Source: an uncultured Desulfovibrio sp.
Lineage (GTDB): Bacteria; Desulfobacterota; Desulfovibrionia; Desulfovibrionales; Desulfovibrionaceae
DNA: 64,000 nt
Assembly: GCA_949291675.1 (NCBI GenBank)
Contig: CASEWR010000131.1
Span: 1-64,000, forward strand
Reading direction: 5' to 3'
This document shows positions 1 through 8,599 of the stretch, one piece after another (the stretch's first letter is position 1; every line of letters starts with the position of its first letter). The position numbers and the translations under genes were made by a program. The notes below the pieces were generated by a model. That model was not told where the DNA came from. It did not search any database and worked only from the letters and a program-made list of their open reading frames with translations.

Positions 1-1
1 T

Positions 2-844
2 GAGGCCTCGCAGGTCACCCCCGACACCCTGCCCTCCCTGGCCCGGGCCATGCACTGCGAGGACGCCATTGTCTTCACGGACAGTGCTGCCAGGGCAGCA
101 GACCTTGCTGAGTGTGCTGCAAAAAGCGGCACCCTGCACTACCTTGTTCCTGTCAGGGTCACGGACAAGCTGCTGCGCCGTCTTGATCTGGACCGCAGCA
201 GTCCTGACCGCACTGCCCCTGATGCCATGCCGGGAACAAATGCTGCCGTACACGAGGCGCTTGTCTGCAGACTTGATCGCGACGCAGAGCGCCAGTACTT
301 CTATGCCCTTGCAAGCCCTGCTCGTTCTCATGCTGCTGAAACTGCCAGGCAGGATGCAGCGGCAGACGCCCCTGAGAAGGGCGGCAGGAAGGGGCGCAAG
401 CGCGGCAAAGTGGGTAAGGACAGCAAGGATGGCAAGGATGGCGGCAGGGACAGCCAGGGCCTTGTGCTCTTTCGCTCTGACCTTGACCTGGCTGCGGACT
501 GCGTTTTCCGTGCCCGCAGGGCAGCATACCTGCTTGAGCTTGTGCTGCGCCAGTCATACCCTGCCGGAGGCTGCTCTGACACAGCCCTGCCCGCTGCGAA
601 AGATCAGGGAGCACTGTTCTCCTTTCTCTGCTGCCTTGTCACCAGCAGGCTGCTGCAGCAGACGTCGGCCCTGGGCCTGCTTGCAGGCATGACCTTCGGA
701 GAGATTGTGGATATTCTCGGTCGTGTGCAGCGCTCTGCTGCCGCTGATACTGTCTCTTTCCCGCTGCCGGACGACGGCTGCTGGCTTGGGCTTGACCAGG
801 AAGCCTGCACGGTTTTGCAGACACTGGGTCTGCTGCAACGCTGA
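2..844 (+). CDS. Transposase-like protein (IS1634/IS4-type), 5' end outside window
   Basis: The reading frame is open from base 2, so the gene begins upstream. About 280 residues are visible. I do not recognise it firmly, but the layout resembles the C-terminal half of an IS1634/IS4 DDE transposase. There is a segment like the DRGFxSxxN region (AIVFTDSAARAADL). A segment aligns with the YREK region (LVLFRSDLDLAADCVFRARR, then LLELVLRQ). The helical end resembles the family's terminal LxxxLL...LSxEEILxxL pattern. The YREK glutamate appears to be tyrosine. A low-complexity Lys/Gly/Asp linker (about residues 125-155) interrupts the domain. Base composition matches the neighbours. It may be an inactive or domesticated transposase derivative; the call rests on pattern only. 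Confidence 0.45.
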   Translation, partial: EASQVTPDTLPSLARAMHCEDAIVFTDSAARAADLAECAAKSGTLHYLVPVRVTDKLLRRLDLDRSSPDRTAPDAMPGTNAAVHEALVCRLDRDAERQYFYALASPARSHAAETARQDAAADAPEKGGRKGRKRGKVGKDSKDGKDGGRDSQGLVLFRSDLDLAADCVFRARRAAYLLELVLRQSYPAGGCSDTALPAAKDQGALFSFLCCLVTSRLLQQTSALGLLAGMTFGEIVDILGRVQRSAAADTVSFPLPDDGCWLGLDQEACTVLQTLGLLQR

Positions 845-1000
845 ACCCTGCCCTGCTTCCTGCCCCTGTTCCGCATCCCTTCCGCATCACAAGCCCGGAC
901 AGTCCCTGTGCTGCTCAGCATAATTTTTGCATTTCAGCCCGCATGACGTTTCAGGAGAGCGGGGGAAGGCCTTCCTTCTTCCCGTGCCCACGGAGCCTCT

Positions 1001-2062
1001 ATGTCATTCAGCTTCTTCACCCAGACACGCCATCTCCTTCTTCCTGCCGCCCTTGCTGTTGCCCTTGCTGCCCCCCTGCCTGACTTTGGCACAGCACCTG
1101 CGCATGCTGCCCAGGCAACAGACAGCCAGGCAGCACAGCCAGTCTCGTCAGATGAGGACGAAGCCGTCCTGAAGAGGGTCCAGCAGGCTCTGGATGTGCA
1201 GGACTACCGCACGGCAGTGGACCTGCTCACGCCCCTGGCCAACAGGAAGAATGCCGAGGCTGCCTATGTGCTCGGTCGCCTTGTCCAGACAGGTCAGGGC
1301 ATTCGCAAAAGCCGCACCAGGGCTGCCCAGTACTTCAAGATTGCCGCACAACAGGGTGATGCCAGGGGACAGAATGCCTACGGAGAGGCCCTGGCCACGG
1401 GGGAAGGTGTCAGGCGCAACTTCCTGGAGGCCTCACGCTGGTTCACCAGGGCTGCAGAGCAGGGGCTTGCCACTGCCCAGTTCAACCTTGCCTATCTCTA
1501 TGCCCAGGGCAGAGGTGTGAAGCGCAGCGAGGCCAAGGCCATAGACTGGTACACCAGGGCTGCCAATCAGGGCATGGCCGAGGCTCAGTACAGCCTGGGC
1601 TGGATCTACATGAACTCAAAGGGCGAGTTCCAGGATGACACCAAGGCTGTGCACTGGCTGGAAAAGGCAGCGGAACAGGACTATGTCAAAGCCCAGAACA
1701 ATCTCGCCTTCATGTATACCCAGGGACGCGGCTATGCCCGTGACTATGGCAAGGCCCTCATGTGGTATCAGAAGGCCGCAGACCAGGGGTATGGCCCTGC
1801 CCAGTACAATATGGGTTTCTGCTACGAGCAGGGCCTGGGCGTGACCCAGGACTATGCCAGGGCTGTGGAATGGTATCGCAAGGCTGCAGAGAACAATGAC
1901 GCAGCTGCCCAGTACAGCCTGGGCCTTATGTACGAACAGGGCACAGGCGTGCCCCTGAACATGACCGAAGCCCAGCGCTGGTACACCCTTGCCGCTGACA
2001 ATGGCGACCTGGAGGCCAAAAAAGCCCTGCGCGATCTCAAGCGCAACAAGAACAGGAAGTAG
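1001..2062 (+). CDS. Sel1-repeat (SLR/TPR-like) exported protein
   Basis: A protein of 353 residues with an N-terminal signal peptide (basic start, hydrophobic LLLPAALAVALAAPL, likely cleavage after AHA near residue 36). The rest is about eight Sel1-like repeats of 36 residues, visible as recurring AxYxLGxxYxxGxGVxxDxxKAxxWYxKAAxQG. Such solenoids act as protein-protein adaptors, and the signal places this one in the periplasm. It ends in a basic tail (LKRNKNRK). No enzymatic domain is seen. The gene stands alone: the upstream gene ends 156 bp before and the next gene is on the other strand. The partner is unknown. Confidence 0.85.
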   Translation: MSFSFFTQTRHLLLPAALAVALAAPLPDFGTAPAHAAQATDSQAAQPVSSDEDEAVLKRVQQALDVQDYRTAVDLLTPLANRKNAEAAYVLGRLVQTGQGIRKSRTRAAQYFKIAAQQGDARGQNAYGEALATGEGVRRNFLEASRWFTRAAEQGLATAQFNLAYLYAQGRGVKRSEAKAIDWYTRAANQGMAEAQYSLGWIYMNSKGEFQDDTKAVHWLEKAAEQDYVKAQNNLAFMYTQGRGYARDYGKALMWYQKAADQGYGPAQYNMGFCYEQGLGVTQDYARAVEWYRKAAENNDAAAQYSLGLMYEQGTGVPLNMTEAQRWYTLAADNGDLEAKKALRDLKRNKNRK

Positions 2063-2234
2063 CGAACGAAGCGGGAACGGACGCAGCAGCCGCAAGGCCT
2101 TCAAGGGCCAGGGCAGCCGCAAACCCCGAGACCGGAAGCTGCCAGTGGGCTGCCAGCGAGCTGCCAGGAACTGCCCGGTGACTGCATGGAAGCTGCCGGA
2201 AACTGCCGGAAGCTGACCGGGACTGTCTGCAAGG

Positions 2235-3041
2235 CTAGCTGTTTCTGGCTGCCAGGGCTGCACGCACTGCAGCAAAGGCGCTGTCTGCAGGCATGTCCAT
2301 GCCTGTCCACAGCTTAAACGACGCTCTGGCCTGTTCCACAAACATGGCCACACCACTTTGTATCTGCCAGCCGGCTGCCTCTGCTTCACGAAGGAAGCGG
2401 GTCTTTTCCGGCGTGTAGACAATGTCATAGGCAAGGCCCTGGCCCTTGAAGGCCGAATAGGGCGTGAGGGCCTCGCGCTCGCCCTTCATGCCAAGACTGG
2501 TGGCATTGATGATGAGGTCTGCTGCGATCTTCTCGCGCTCTTCCCAGGGGCAGCAGGCAATGCCGAACTCGTCTGCCAGGGCGTTGGCCCTGGCAGCACT
2601 TCTGTTGGCAATGGTAATGGCAGGCACCTGCATTTCCTGCAGGGCACAGATCACAGCCCTGGACACGCCCCCTGCACCAAGGATCAGGGCATGGGAAAAC
2701 TGCTTGCCCTGAAGGGGCGCCATAAAGCCTGTGACATCGGTATTCTCGCCAAGCAGACGCCCGTCGCGCCAGTAGAGGGTATTGATGGCCCCAAGGCGCC
2801 TGGCACGCTCGCTTGCCGCATCCACCAGCTCCAGGGCAGCGACCTTGTGCGGCAGAGTGATATTGCAGCCTGCATAGGGGACAGTACGAAACTCGGCAAA
2901 GAAGGCAGCAAGCTCATCAGGCTGTACTTCCCTGGCAGCATAGCTTCCCTCCAGGCCGCATTGGTGCAGCGCCTGATTGTGGATGAGCGGACTGAGACTG
3001 TGTGCAATGGGTGTACCTATGACGAAGAACTGCTTTGCCAT
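2235..3041 (-). CDS. aroE: Shikimate dehydrogenase
   Basis: It reduces 3-dehydroshikimate to shikimate with NADPH. The product is 268 residues, the usual AroE length. The substrate-binding SLSPLIHNQAL motif lies near residue 14, the catalytic-lysine region is NITLPHKVAA, and the Rossmann turn is ILGAGGVSRA. NRSAARA follows, and the C-terminal end has QSGVAMFVEQARASF. The start at 3041 is chosen because MAKQFFVIGTPIAHS begins the fold and GGGGAGG lies just upstream on the minus strand. A longer frame upstream has no support. It sits 31 kb from the aromatic operon and supplies the step after dehydroquinase, which is not in the window. Confidence 0.95.
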   Translation of the reverse strand: MAKQFFVIGTPIAHSLSPLIHNQALHQCGLEGSYAAREVQPDELAAFFAEFRTVPYAGCNITLPHKVAALELVDAASERARRLGAINTLYWRDGRLLGENTDVTGFMAPLQGKQFSHALILGAGGVSRAVICALQEMQVPAITIANRSAARANALADEFGIACCPWEEREKIAADLIINATSLGMKGEREALTPYSAFKGQGLAYDIVYTPEKTRFLREAEAAGWQIQSGVAMFVEQARASFKLWTGMDMPADSAFAAVRAALAARNS

Positions 3042-3171
3042 GCCGTGCGCCTCCCCTGAAACAATGCCTGTGTGTTCTGCCCGAAACAAGACAGTCTGCA
3101 CGCGCAGACGGATGCTGCAGACGGGCAGGTTTGCTGACTGGTCTCTGTACCTGGCCACTGTGACCGGCCTT

Positions 3172-3215
3172 TCTGACTGGCCTTTCTGACTGGTCTTTCT
3201 GACTTGTCTTTGGGC
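3172..3215. repeat. 13-bp imperfect tandem repeat, about 3 copies
   Basis: The unit GCCTTTCTGACTG is repeated with single-base changes upstream of aroE. The unit length is not a multiple of three and no gene covers it. Confidence 0.7.
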
Positions 3216-3305
3216 ACGGCAACTATAGTGTGCTCCTTGTCCAAGTCAACAAATTCGCCTACAACGCCCCGCAGAGGTGTGCTGCAGCAGACTGCATGTC
3301 TGTCT

Positions 3306-3353
3306 CTTGATCTGCAGCTTTGTCTGCAACTTTGTCTGCAATTCTGTCTGCAC
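3306..3353. repeat. 12-bp imperfect tandem repeat, 4 copies
   Basis: Copies of CTTTGTCTGCAA at 3318-3329 and 3330-3341 are identical. Diverged copies flank them at 3306-3317 and 3342-3353. The array lies between divergent aroE and azlC. Confidence 0.75.
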
Positions 3354-3502
3354 CTCTTCTGCCCGGTCCCCTTGCAGCTTCATGCAGCCGCACACGCACA
3401 GCCGGGCCTGTTGTGTCACGGGCAGCCCCCTGCCCTGTTTTCTCCTGCGCAGGAACAAGGTCTCCTGCATGCAGGCAACACTTTTTCAGACGCCATCCCC
3501 CC

Positions 3503-4315
3503 ATGGACAGCAAGACTTCCCCCACCACGCTGCAGGCAGCCCGCGTCGGCTTTGGCAGAGCCCTGCCCATTATGCTCGGCTATGCCCCTGTGGCCTTTGC
3601 CTTTGGTGTGCTGGCTACCCAGAGCGGCATGCCCATCTGGCTTGCCACGGCAACCTCCATTCTCATGTTTGCCGGCTCAGGTCAGTTCATCACCATTTCC
3701 CTCTGGTTCTCAGGCGCAGGCCTGCTTTCCACTGCCACAGCAGTCTTTGTCACCAATTTGCGCTATGTGCTCATGGCTGTGGCCCTGGCCCCCCATGTGC
3801 GCCCCCTGCGGGGCCTTGCCCGCCTTATCTATGGCTGGCAGATAACCGATGAGCTCTTTGCCGTGCACATCACAGCCTTTCAGCAGGGCTGGGAACTCAA
3901 TAAGACGGCCATCTTCACAGCCACCACCCTGGCACAGTGCTCCTGGGTGCTGGGCACGCTGGCAGGCGCCCTGTGCGGCAGCATGGTGAGCGATGTGCGC
4001 CCATTAGGCCTGGACTATGCCTTGTGCGGCATGTTCATTGCCCTGCTCATCCCCCAGTGCACGGACAGACTGCACATCCTGGCTGCCATTCTGGCTGCCT
4101 TCTTCTCCGTGACCCTGCGCATGGCAGGCCTTGACCAGTGGAACGTGGTGCTGGGCACCATCATCTCGGCCACCCTGTGCACCATCATCGAGCACAATAT
4201 GCCTGGTAGCCACCAGCCTGCAGACAAGGATGCGGTGGCACAGGCTGAGGCAAAGACTGAGGCAAAAACTGAGGCACAGGCTGATGCCGGGACCGGGCAG
4301 GAGGTGCAGGCATGA
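3503..4315 (+). CDS. azlC: AzlC-family branched-chain amino acid exporter, large subunit
   Basis: An inner-membrane protein of 270 residues that with AzlD forms an exporter for branched-chain amino acids and analogues. The family start is plain (ARVGFGRALPIMLGYAPVAFAFG), followed by FAGSGQFI and LRYVLMAVALAPH. About seven hydrophobic segments can be counted. The start ATG at 3503 fits the family; no strong ribosome-binding site is seen. The hydrophilic tail is odd: from 4241 the DNA repeats GAGGCAAAGACT-like units, giving a low-complexity Glu/Ala/Lys/Thr tail (EAKTEAKTEAQADAG). azlD overlaps the stop by four bases, so the two are translationally coupled. Confidence 0.92.
   Translation: MDSKTSPTTLQAARVGFGRALPIMLGYAPVAFAFGVLATQSGMPIWLATATSILMFAGSGQFITISLWFSGAGLLSTATAVFVTNLRYVLMAVALAPHVRPLRGLARLIYGWQITDELFAVHITAFQQGWELNKTAIFTATTLAQCSWVLGTLAGALCGSMVSDVRPLGLDYALCGMFIALLIPQCTDRLHILAAILAAFFSVTLRMAGLDQWNVVLGTIISATLCTIIEHNMPGSHQPADKDAVAQAEAKTEAKTEAQADAGTGQEVQA
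4241..4287 (+). repeat. 12-bp tandem repeat inside the azlC 3' end
   Basis: CTGAGGCAAAGA-like units repeat about four times and encode the AEAKTEAKTEAQAD tail of AzlC. It looks like a local expansion next to the stop codon. Confidence 0.7.
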
Positions 4316-4653
4316 CTCCCACTGACCTCACACCCATGCTGCTCTGTGTGGGCGTCTGCTTCCTGGCCACAGTGCTGCCCCGTATCCTGCCCCTCTATGC
4401 CTTTTCCAGGGACCTGCCAAAGGCCCTCAAGACCTGGCTCAACTACATTCCCGCAGCTGTCATGGCAGCCTTAGTGGCCCCTGACCTGCTCTTCTACGGG
4501 GGCAGCCTCAACTTCAATCCCGCAGACAATCTCTTTTTTGTGGCAGGCATAGCCAGCATGCTCTTTGCTGTCATCTCCAAAAACTTCTTTGCCACCATTA
4601 TCTTTGCCATGGCCTTTGTGGCAGCCATGCGCTTCTTCGGCCTCTACGTGTAA
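4312..4653 (+). CDS. azlD: AzlD-family branched-chain amino acid exporter, small subunit
   Basis: A membrane protein of 113 residues with four hydrophobic segments. It has the AzlD hallmarks of an early FLATVLPRILPL segment and then LNYIPAAVMAALVAPDLL. The start ATG overlaps the azlC stop (ATGA), so the pair is one operon and presumably one complex. A strong bidirectional terminator follows. Confidence 0.93.
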   Translation: MTPTDLTPMLLCVGVCFLATVLPRILPLYAFSRDLPKALKTWLNYIPAAVMAALVAPDLLFYGGSLNFNPADNLFFVAGIASMLFAVISKNFFATIIFAMAFVAAMRFFGLYV

Positions 4654-4689
4654 GGCAATGGCCTGAAGCAGACAGTGTCTGCTGCTCAC

Positions 4690-4723
4690 AAAAAAGGTGC
4701 ACGAGTGTTCGTGCACCTTTTTT
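4690..4723. terminator. Bidirectional intrinsic terminator azlD / PFK-2-like gene
   Basis: A six-A run, the arm GGTGCACGA, a GTGT loop, the arm TCGTGCACC and a six-T run. It lies between convergent genes and can serve both strands. Confidence 0.92.
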
Positions 4724-4762
4724 GTGTCCTGTGTCTGCCTGCCAGGTACAGTTGCCTGCCGC

Positions 4763-5980
4763 CTAGACCTTCTTTGTGTGATAGGGAATGCGCTTGATCA
4801 GACGCACTCTGGGCGTGCATTCAATGCGGTAGTACTGATTCTGGGGCACAAACATATAGGGAATGTCTTCCATGCGCTGATGCATGAACATGGAAAGGAT
4901 GACGCGATTGATGGCCTGGTGGCCCACAATGCAGGTGGGCGCGCCGGCAGAGAGAAAGAGGGCCCTGCGCAGGCCGCGCAGGACGCGCTGCATGACCATG
5001 GCATAGCTCTCGCCCCCGGGATAGCAGAAGTTGAACTTGTCTGCATTGCGGCCCTGGGTGACCTCGGGCATGGTCTCGCGGATTTCCGCATAGCGCATGT
5101 TCTCGCAGATGCCGGCATTGAGCTCGTCGAACTCGGACATGGCATAGACATGCACATGGGGCCTGGTCTTTATCAGCATGGCAGCTGTCTCAGCGGAGCG
5201 GCGCCTGGTTGAGGTGAAGATATAGTCGATGCGGGTGTCCTTCATGTGCTCAGCGAGCATGGCAGCCTGGCTGCGGCCGCGCTCGGAAAGCAGGGGATCG
5301 CCGCCAATGCGCCCTTCGGCATTGAATTCGGTCTGACCGTGGCGCACGAGATAGAGCTCACGGGCCCAGGTGGTGACAATGAGCTCGCGGATGGCAGGAT
5401 AGTAGGCATTGCCCTCCATGGGCTTCTCACCCATGATGCGGTTGGCCATGGTATCCACGCACAGGTAGTACTTTTCGCCGTTCAGATGCTCGTAAATGGA
5501 CGCATAATAGGCAATGCGGGCCTTGAAGCTCTCCACGGCATCTTCCTCTGAGTAGGAGGCATACTCGGGGAGCAGGGCCTTGCGGCGTATGCAGGCCTCA
5601 CGCAGCACAGGGTCCTCATTGAGGCATTCAATGAAGAGCAGCGGATGGTCGCTCAGCGTTTCCTCAAGCAGCTTTCTGCGTTTGCGGCTGCCGTTGGTGG
5701 CGTCAAGCACTGCCACATCGCCCCCTTCGGCAAGGAATTTCCTTGCTTCCTGCATATTGGCCAGGGCAATACGCTCGCGGATTTCCCTGCCCTCGGCATT
5801 GTCCGGAGCATACCAGGACGACTCGGTGGAGGCAGGGCCAGCCAGCTTTCTGCGCAGTTCGCCATTGTTGAAGATGGCACAGTTGATACCCTCTTCCACA
5901 AAGTCATCGCGTATCCTTCTGGCCAGGGTCGATTTACCGCTGGCAGGAAGGCCGACCATGGCAATATAGAGCTTGCTCAT
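4763..5980 (-). CDS. 6-phosphofructo-2-kinase/fructose-2,6-bisphosphatase-like bifunctional protein
   Basis: A protein of 405 residues with the two-domain order of animal and yeast PFKFB enzymes. The N-terminal kinase has the P-loop GLPASGKS (residues 10-17), FNNGELRRKL, DATNGSRKRR, a CLNEDP element and YEHLN. The C-terminal histidine phosphatase has LYLVRHGQTEFN (near residue 210), GRIGGDPLLSERG and the second catalytic histidine in VGHQAINRV. In eukaryotes these domains make and destroy fructose 2,6-bisphosphate. Whether this bacterium uses that signal is unknown, so the function is inferred from the family. The gene stands alone between two terminators. A conserved role in sugar-phosphate control or in nucleoside or sugar phosphorylation is possible. 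Confidence 0.85.
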   Translation of the reverse strand: MSKLYIAMVGLPASGKSTLARRIRDDFVEEGINCAIFNNGELRRKLAGPASTESSWYAPDNAEGREIRERIALANMQEARKFLAEGGDVAVLDATNGSRKRRKLLEETLSDHPLLFIECLNEDPVLREACIRRKALLPEYASYSEEDAVESFKARIAYYASIYEHLNGEKYYLCVDTMANRIMGEKPMEGNAYYPAIRELIVTTWARELYLVRHGQTEFNAEGRIGGDPLLSERGRSQAAMLAEHMKDTRIDYIFTSTRRRSAETAAMLIKTRPHVHVYAMSEFDELNAGICENMRYAEIRETMPEVTQGRNADKFNFCYPGGESYAMVMQRVLRGLRRALFLSAGAPTCIVGHQAINRVILSMFMHQRMEDIPYMFVPQNQYYRIECTPRVRLIKRIPYHTKKV

Positions 5981-6020
5981 ACTACAATCCTGTCCCGGGG
6001 GACGTACAAAGCACGTTCAA

Positions 6021-6058
6021 AACAAAGGGGCCCTCTGTCGAACCTGACAGAAGACCCC
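6021..6058 (-). terminator. Intrinsic terminator of tyrS
   Basis: On the minus strand the order is GGGG, TCT, TCTGTC, a short loop, GACAGA, GGG, CCCC, then TTTGTTTT. It sits 25 bases after the tyrS stop. Confidence 0.8.
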
Positions 6059-6083
6059 GTGTACAAAACTGTCCCTGCCCCTG

Positions 6084-7280
6084 CTAGCGCACAGTGAGCT
6101 TCAGGAACTTCTTCTTGCCGAAGCGGATGACGTAGCTGCCGGCCTTCAGGGGCGTCTTGTCGTCCTTCGTCTGCACGCCGTCAATGTAGAAGCCGCCTTC
6201 AGCAATCTTGCGTCTGGCTTCGCTGCGGCTCTTGGCAAGACCGAAGTCAGCCAGAATGGAGACAGGATCGCTTGCTGCGCCCTCTTCCACTTCACCGCTC
6301 GGGGCATCTGCAGGCACGCCGCCGTCGGCAAAGACGGCATTGAAGTCAGCCTGGGCGTCATCAGCGGCCTTTTCACTGTGGAATCTGGCCACAAATTCAT
6401 GGGCCAGAGCTTCCTTGGCCTTCTTGGGATGGAGGCTACCGTCGGCAACAGCCTGCTTGAGCGCTGCAATCTCGTCCATGGATTTGGCAGAGAGCAGCTC
6501 GTAATAGGTCCACATGAGGTCATCGGAGACACTCATGGTCTTGCCGAAGATCTCTGAGGGAGCCTCGTCAATGCCGATGTAGTTTTTATAGGACTTGCTC
6601 ATCTTGCGCACGCCGTCCAGGCCCACCAGCAGGGGCACAGTGAGGATGCACTGCGGCTCCATGCCGTAATGGGACTGCAGGTTGCGGCCCACAAGCAGGT
6701 TGAACTTCTGATCCGTGCCGCCCATTTCCACGTCTGTCTTCAGGGCAACGCTGTCATAGCCCTGGCAGAGGGGATAGAGGAATTCGTGGATGGCAATGGG
6801 GGTGTTCTCGCGGAAGCGCTTGGAGAAGTCATCGCGCTCCATGATGCGGGCAACGGTGTAGCTCGAAGCCAGACGGATGAAGTCTGCAGCATTCATCTGA
6901 CCGAGCCAGTGGGAGTTGAACTCCACCACGGTCTTTTCAGGATCCAGGATTTTGAAGACCTGCCTTTTGTAGGTCTCGGCATTGGCAATGACCTGCTCTT
7001 CGGTGAGCGGAGGCCTGGTCTCGGACCTGCCGGAGGGGTCACCAATGCGGCCTGTGAAGTCGCCGATGAGGAAGATCACCGTGTGGCCCAGATCCTGGAA
7101 GTGGCGCATTTTCTGCATGATGACAGTGTGGCCCAGATGCAGATCAGGGGCTGTGGGGTCAAATCCGACCTTGACGCGCAGGGGCGTGCCCTTCGCCAGC
7201 TTCTTGCGAAGTTCGCCCTCGTCGATGATTTCGGCAGCACCCCGCCTGATGAGGGCCATTTGAGAGTCAATATCCTGCAT
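6084..7280 (-). CDS. tyrS: Tyrosyl-tRNA synthetase
   Basis: It charges tRNA-Tyr with tyrosine in the cytoplasm. The 398-residue class I enzyme has the HIGH-type signature HLGH (residues 48-51) after GFDPTAPDL and the KMSKS loop in [12 protein letters not shown]-terminal S4-like RNA-binding domain covers about the last 60 residues ([18 protein letters not shown]). Chosen start: ATG at 7280, with AAGGAG eight bases upstream on the minus strand; a TTG one codon earlier is less likely. The neighbouring genes are unrelated. No T-box leader is visible upstream. Confidence 0.96.
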   Translation of the reverse strand: MQDIDSQMALIRRGAAEIIDEGELRKKLAKGTPLRVKVGFDPTAPDLHLGHTVIMQKMRHFQDLGHTVIFLIGDFTGRIGDPSGRSETRPPLTEEQVIANAETYKRQVFKILDPEKTVVEFNSHWLGQMNAADFIRLASSYTVARIMERDDFSKRFRENTPIAIHEFLYPLCQGYDSVALKTDVEMGGTDQKFNLLVGRNLQSHYGMEPQCILTVPLLVGLDGVRKMSKSYKNYIGIDEAPSEIFGKTMSVSDDLMWTYYELLSAKSMDEIAALKQAVADGSLHPKKAKEALAHEFVARFHSEKAADDAQADFNAVFADGGVPADAPSGEVEEGAASDPVSILADFGLAKSRSEARRKIAEGGFYIDGVQTKDDKTPLKAGSYVIRFGKKKFLKLTVR

Positions 7281-7309
7281 CAATGCTTCTCCTTGGAAAA
7301 AATATTTTC

Positions 7310-7334
7310 GGGTGCAGACAGCTGGCCTGCACCC
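7310..7334 (-). terminator. Hairpin with U-rich tail after the YkgJ-type gene
   Basis: The arm GGGTGCAG pairs with CTGCACCC around a nine-base loop. On the minus strand ATATTTTTT follows. It lies between the YkgJ-type gene and tyrS. Confidence 0.75.
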
Positions 7335-7457
7335 TCTAACCAGACAGCATACCTTGCTCTTTCAGCAATTGCAAACAGCCGCCTTGCAGTTTTCACACGG
7401 CATGCGAAAAATTCTTCATGTATTTCAGCACCTTGATGGCACTGCCCTGCTGCAGTT

Positions 7458-8273
7458 TCAGGACTGCGCTGCTGTGCCCGAAGGCTGGCCCTTCTTGTGC
7501 AGGGTCTCGCACTCGCCAAAGAGCACAAGCTCAATCCAGTCATAGCCAAAGGCCAGGGCTGCCTCATCGTCTGCCATGATGGCCTTCTGGCGCTCTTCGT
7601 CCACCTCAACGCGCCGGAAAAGCTGCATCCTTGTGATGAACTCACGGAATCTGTCCAGCTGATAGAGGCAGAGCAGGGCCATATTGCCCATCTTGTCGCT
7701 GATGGGGGAGCCTGAGGCAGTAATCATGGCTCCGAGACGCATGTAGCGGTCATTGGAGGCATTGTACGAGCCAAGGCCCTCGTGTTCGAGCCATTCCCTG
7801 GCAGTCCAGTCGCGCCCTGCCCCGTCAAAGCCGTGGCAGTGCGGCTCCTGCACCAGGTAGAAGGTCTCGCTCACCCCGTGACGGGCCACCTGGGTACCGC
7901 GCCCAAGGGGGTAGCTGCGACAGGCACTGGGCCTGTCCTCGTAGACATGACAGCCTGCAGGGGTCACAAAGGGACAGGTCTCGTCAGGGTCCTTGAGCAT
8001 GCTCAGCATCACAATGGGCAGACCGGAGTCCGGAAAGCTCCTGATTTTGGCAAAATTGTCCAGGAAGGCATCCGAAGCCATGCCCAGCCTGCGACACAAA
8101 CGCATCACATCATAGGGCGTGAGCGGCAGGGTGAGCTGGCGACAGCAGCGGTTGAAACAGGGCATGTCCGGATTGCATTCAAAACAGAAGGTCTGGTCTT
8201 CACCCACTGTGGGCAGCGAATCCAGCCAGTCCTGAGCCTTTTTCTCGTCGAGCAGGGTATCCTTGCCGCTCAT
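7458..8273 (-). CDS. YkgJ-family cysteine-cluster protein
   Basis: A cytoplasmic protein of 271 residues of the YkgJ family (zinc/iron-chelating cysteine cluster, function unknown). Cysteines are arranged as CFECNPDMPCFNRCCR near residues 30-45, then CPFVTPAGCHVYEDRPSACR near 120-138, and a later EPHCHGF. The repeated CxxxxPxxCR element is typical. The first half is followed by a helical region rich in charged residues. The start at 8273 has AGGAG five bases upstream. Metal binding is likely; the substrate is unknown. It may be transcribed into tyrS only weakly, because a terminator separates them. Confidence 0.85.
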   Translation of the reverse strand: MSGKDTLLDEKKAQDWLDSLPTVGEDQTFCFECNPDMPCFNRCCRQLTLPLTPYDVMRLCRRLGMASDAFLDNFAKIRSFPDSGLPIVMLSMLKDPDETCPFVTPAGCHVYEDRPSACRSYPLGRGTQVARHGVSETFYLVQEPHCHGFDGAGRDWTAREWLEHEGLGSYNASNDRYMRLGAMITASGSPISDKMGNMALLCLYQLDRFREFITRMQLFRRVEVDEERQKAIMADDEAALAFGYDWIELVLFGECETLHKKGQPSGTAAQS

Positions 8274-8289
8274 AACTACTCCTAACAAA

Positions 8290-8340
8290 CAGCTGCAAAC
8301 AGCTTCTTACAGCTTCTTACAGCTTCAAACAGCTTCTTGC
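8290..8340. repeat. 10-bp imperfect tandem repeat (AGCTTCTTAC)
   Basis: Four to five copies of AGCTTCTTAC-like units precede the YkgJ-type gene on its upstream side. Confidence 0.75.
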
Positions 8341-8391
8341 TGTGCCGTGCAGCGCCTGACAGCAGGCTGCAACTGCACGCTCCATATGCGG

Positions 8392-8417
8392 AAAAAAGGC
8401 GCCTGGGCGCCTTTTTT
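8392..8417. terminator. Bidirectional intrinsic terminator
   Basis: Six A, GGCGC, loop CTGG, GCGCC, six T. On the minus strand it ends the hisI-hisG transcript. Confidence 0.9.
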
Positions 8418-8515
8418 CGTCTCATTCTCGTGCGCCTGCCACTATGACACTGTGACAGGGGCTGTGCTGCCCGCACAAGCGGGCATGCATGAAATGTCCG
8501 GCCGTCTGCTGATCG

Positions 8516-8590
8516 TGATGAAGATCTGTGAAGATCCTTGGTGATCTTCGATGAGCCTTGATGATCCTCGATGGTGATCTGAGATGGCCT
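8516..8590. repeat. Iterated GATGATCTTCGATG-like tract
   Basis: The words TGATGA, AGATC and CGATG recur about every 10-12 bp immediately downstream of hisG. The units are too diverged to give an exact period. Confidence 0.55.
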
Positions 8591-8599
8591 GAGAGAGTT

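Larger units (their letters stand above)
3042..3502. other. Gene-free divergent region between aroE and azlC
   Basis: No convincing gene is seen. It must hold the divergent promoters of aroE and azlC. Two imperfect tandem arrays fill part of it: about three copies of a 13-mer (GCCTTTCTGACTG) near 3172-3215 and four copies of a 12-mer at 3306-3353. Confidence 0.6.
8274..8599. other. Gene-free region with two repeat tracts and a terminator
   Basis: It holds iterated 10-mers (8300-8340), a bidirectional terminator (8392-8417) and an iterated GATG/GATC-rich tract (8516-8590) just downstream of hisG. No gene is seen. Confidence 0.6.

Noticed and set aside
7281..7457. T-box leader upstream of tyrS
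   Set aside because: No T-box sequence; the hairpin is better explained as the terminator of the upstream gene.
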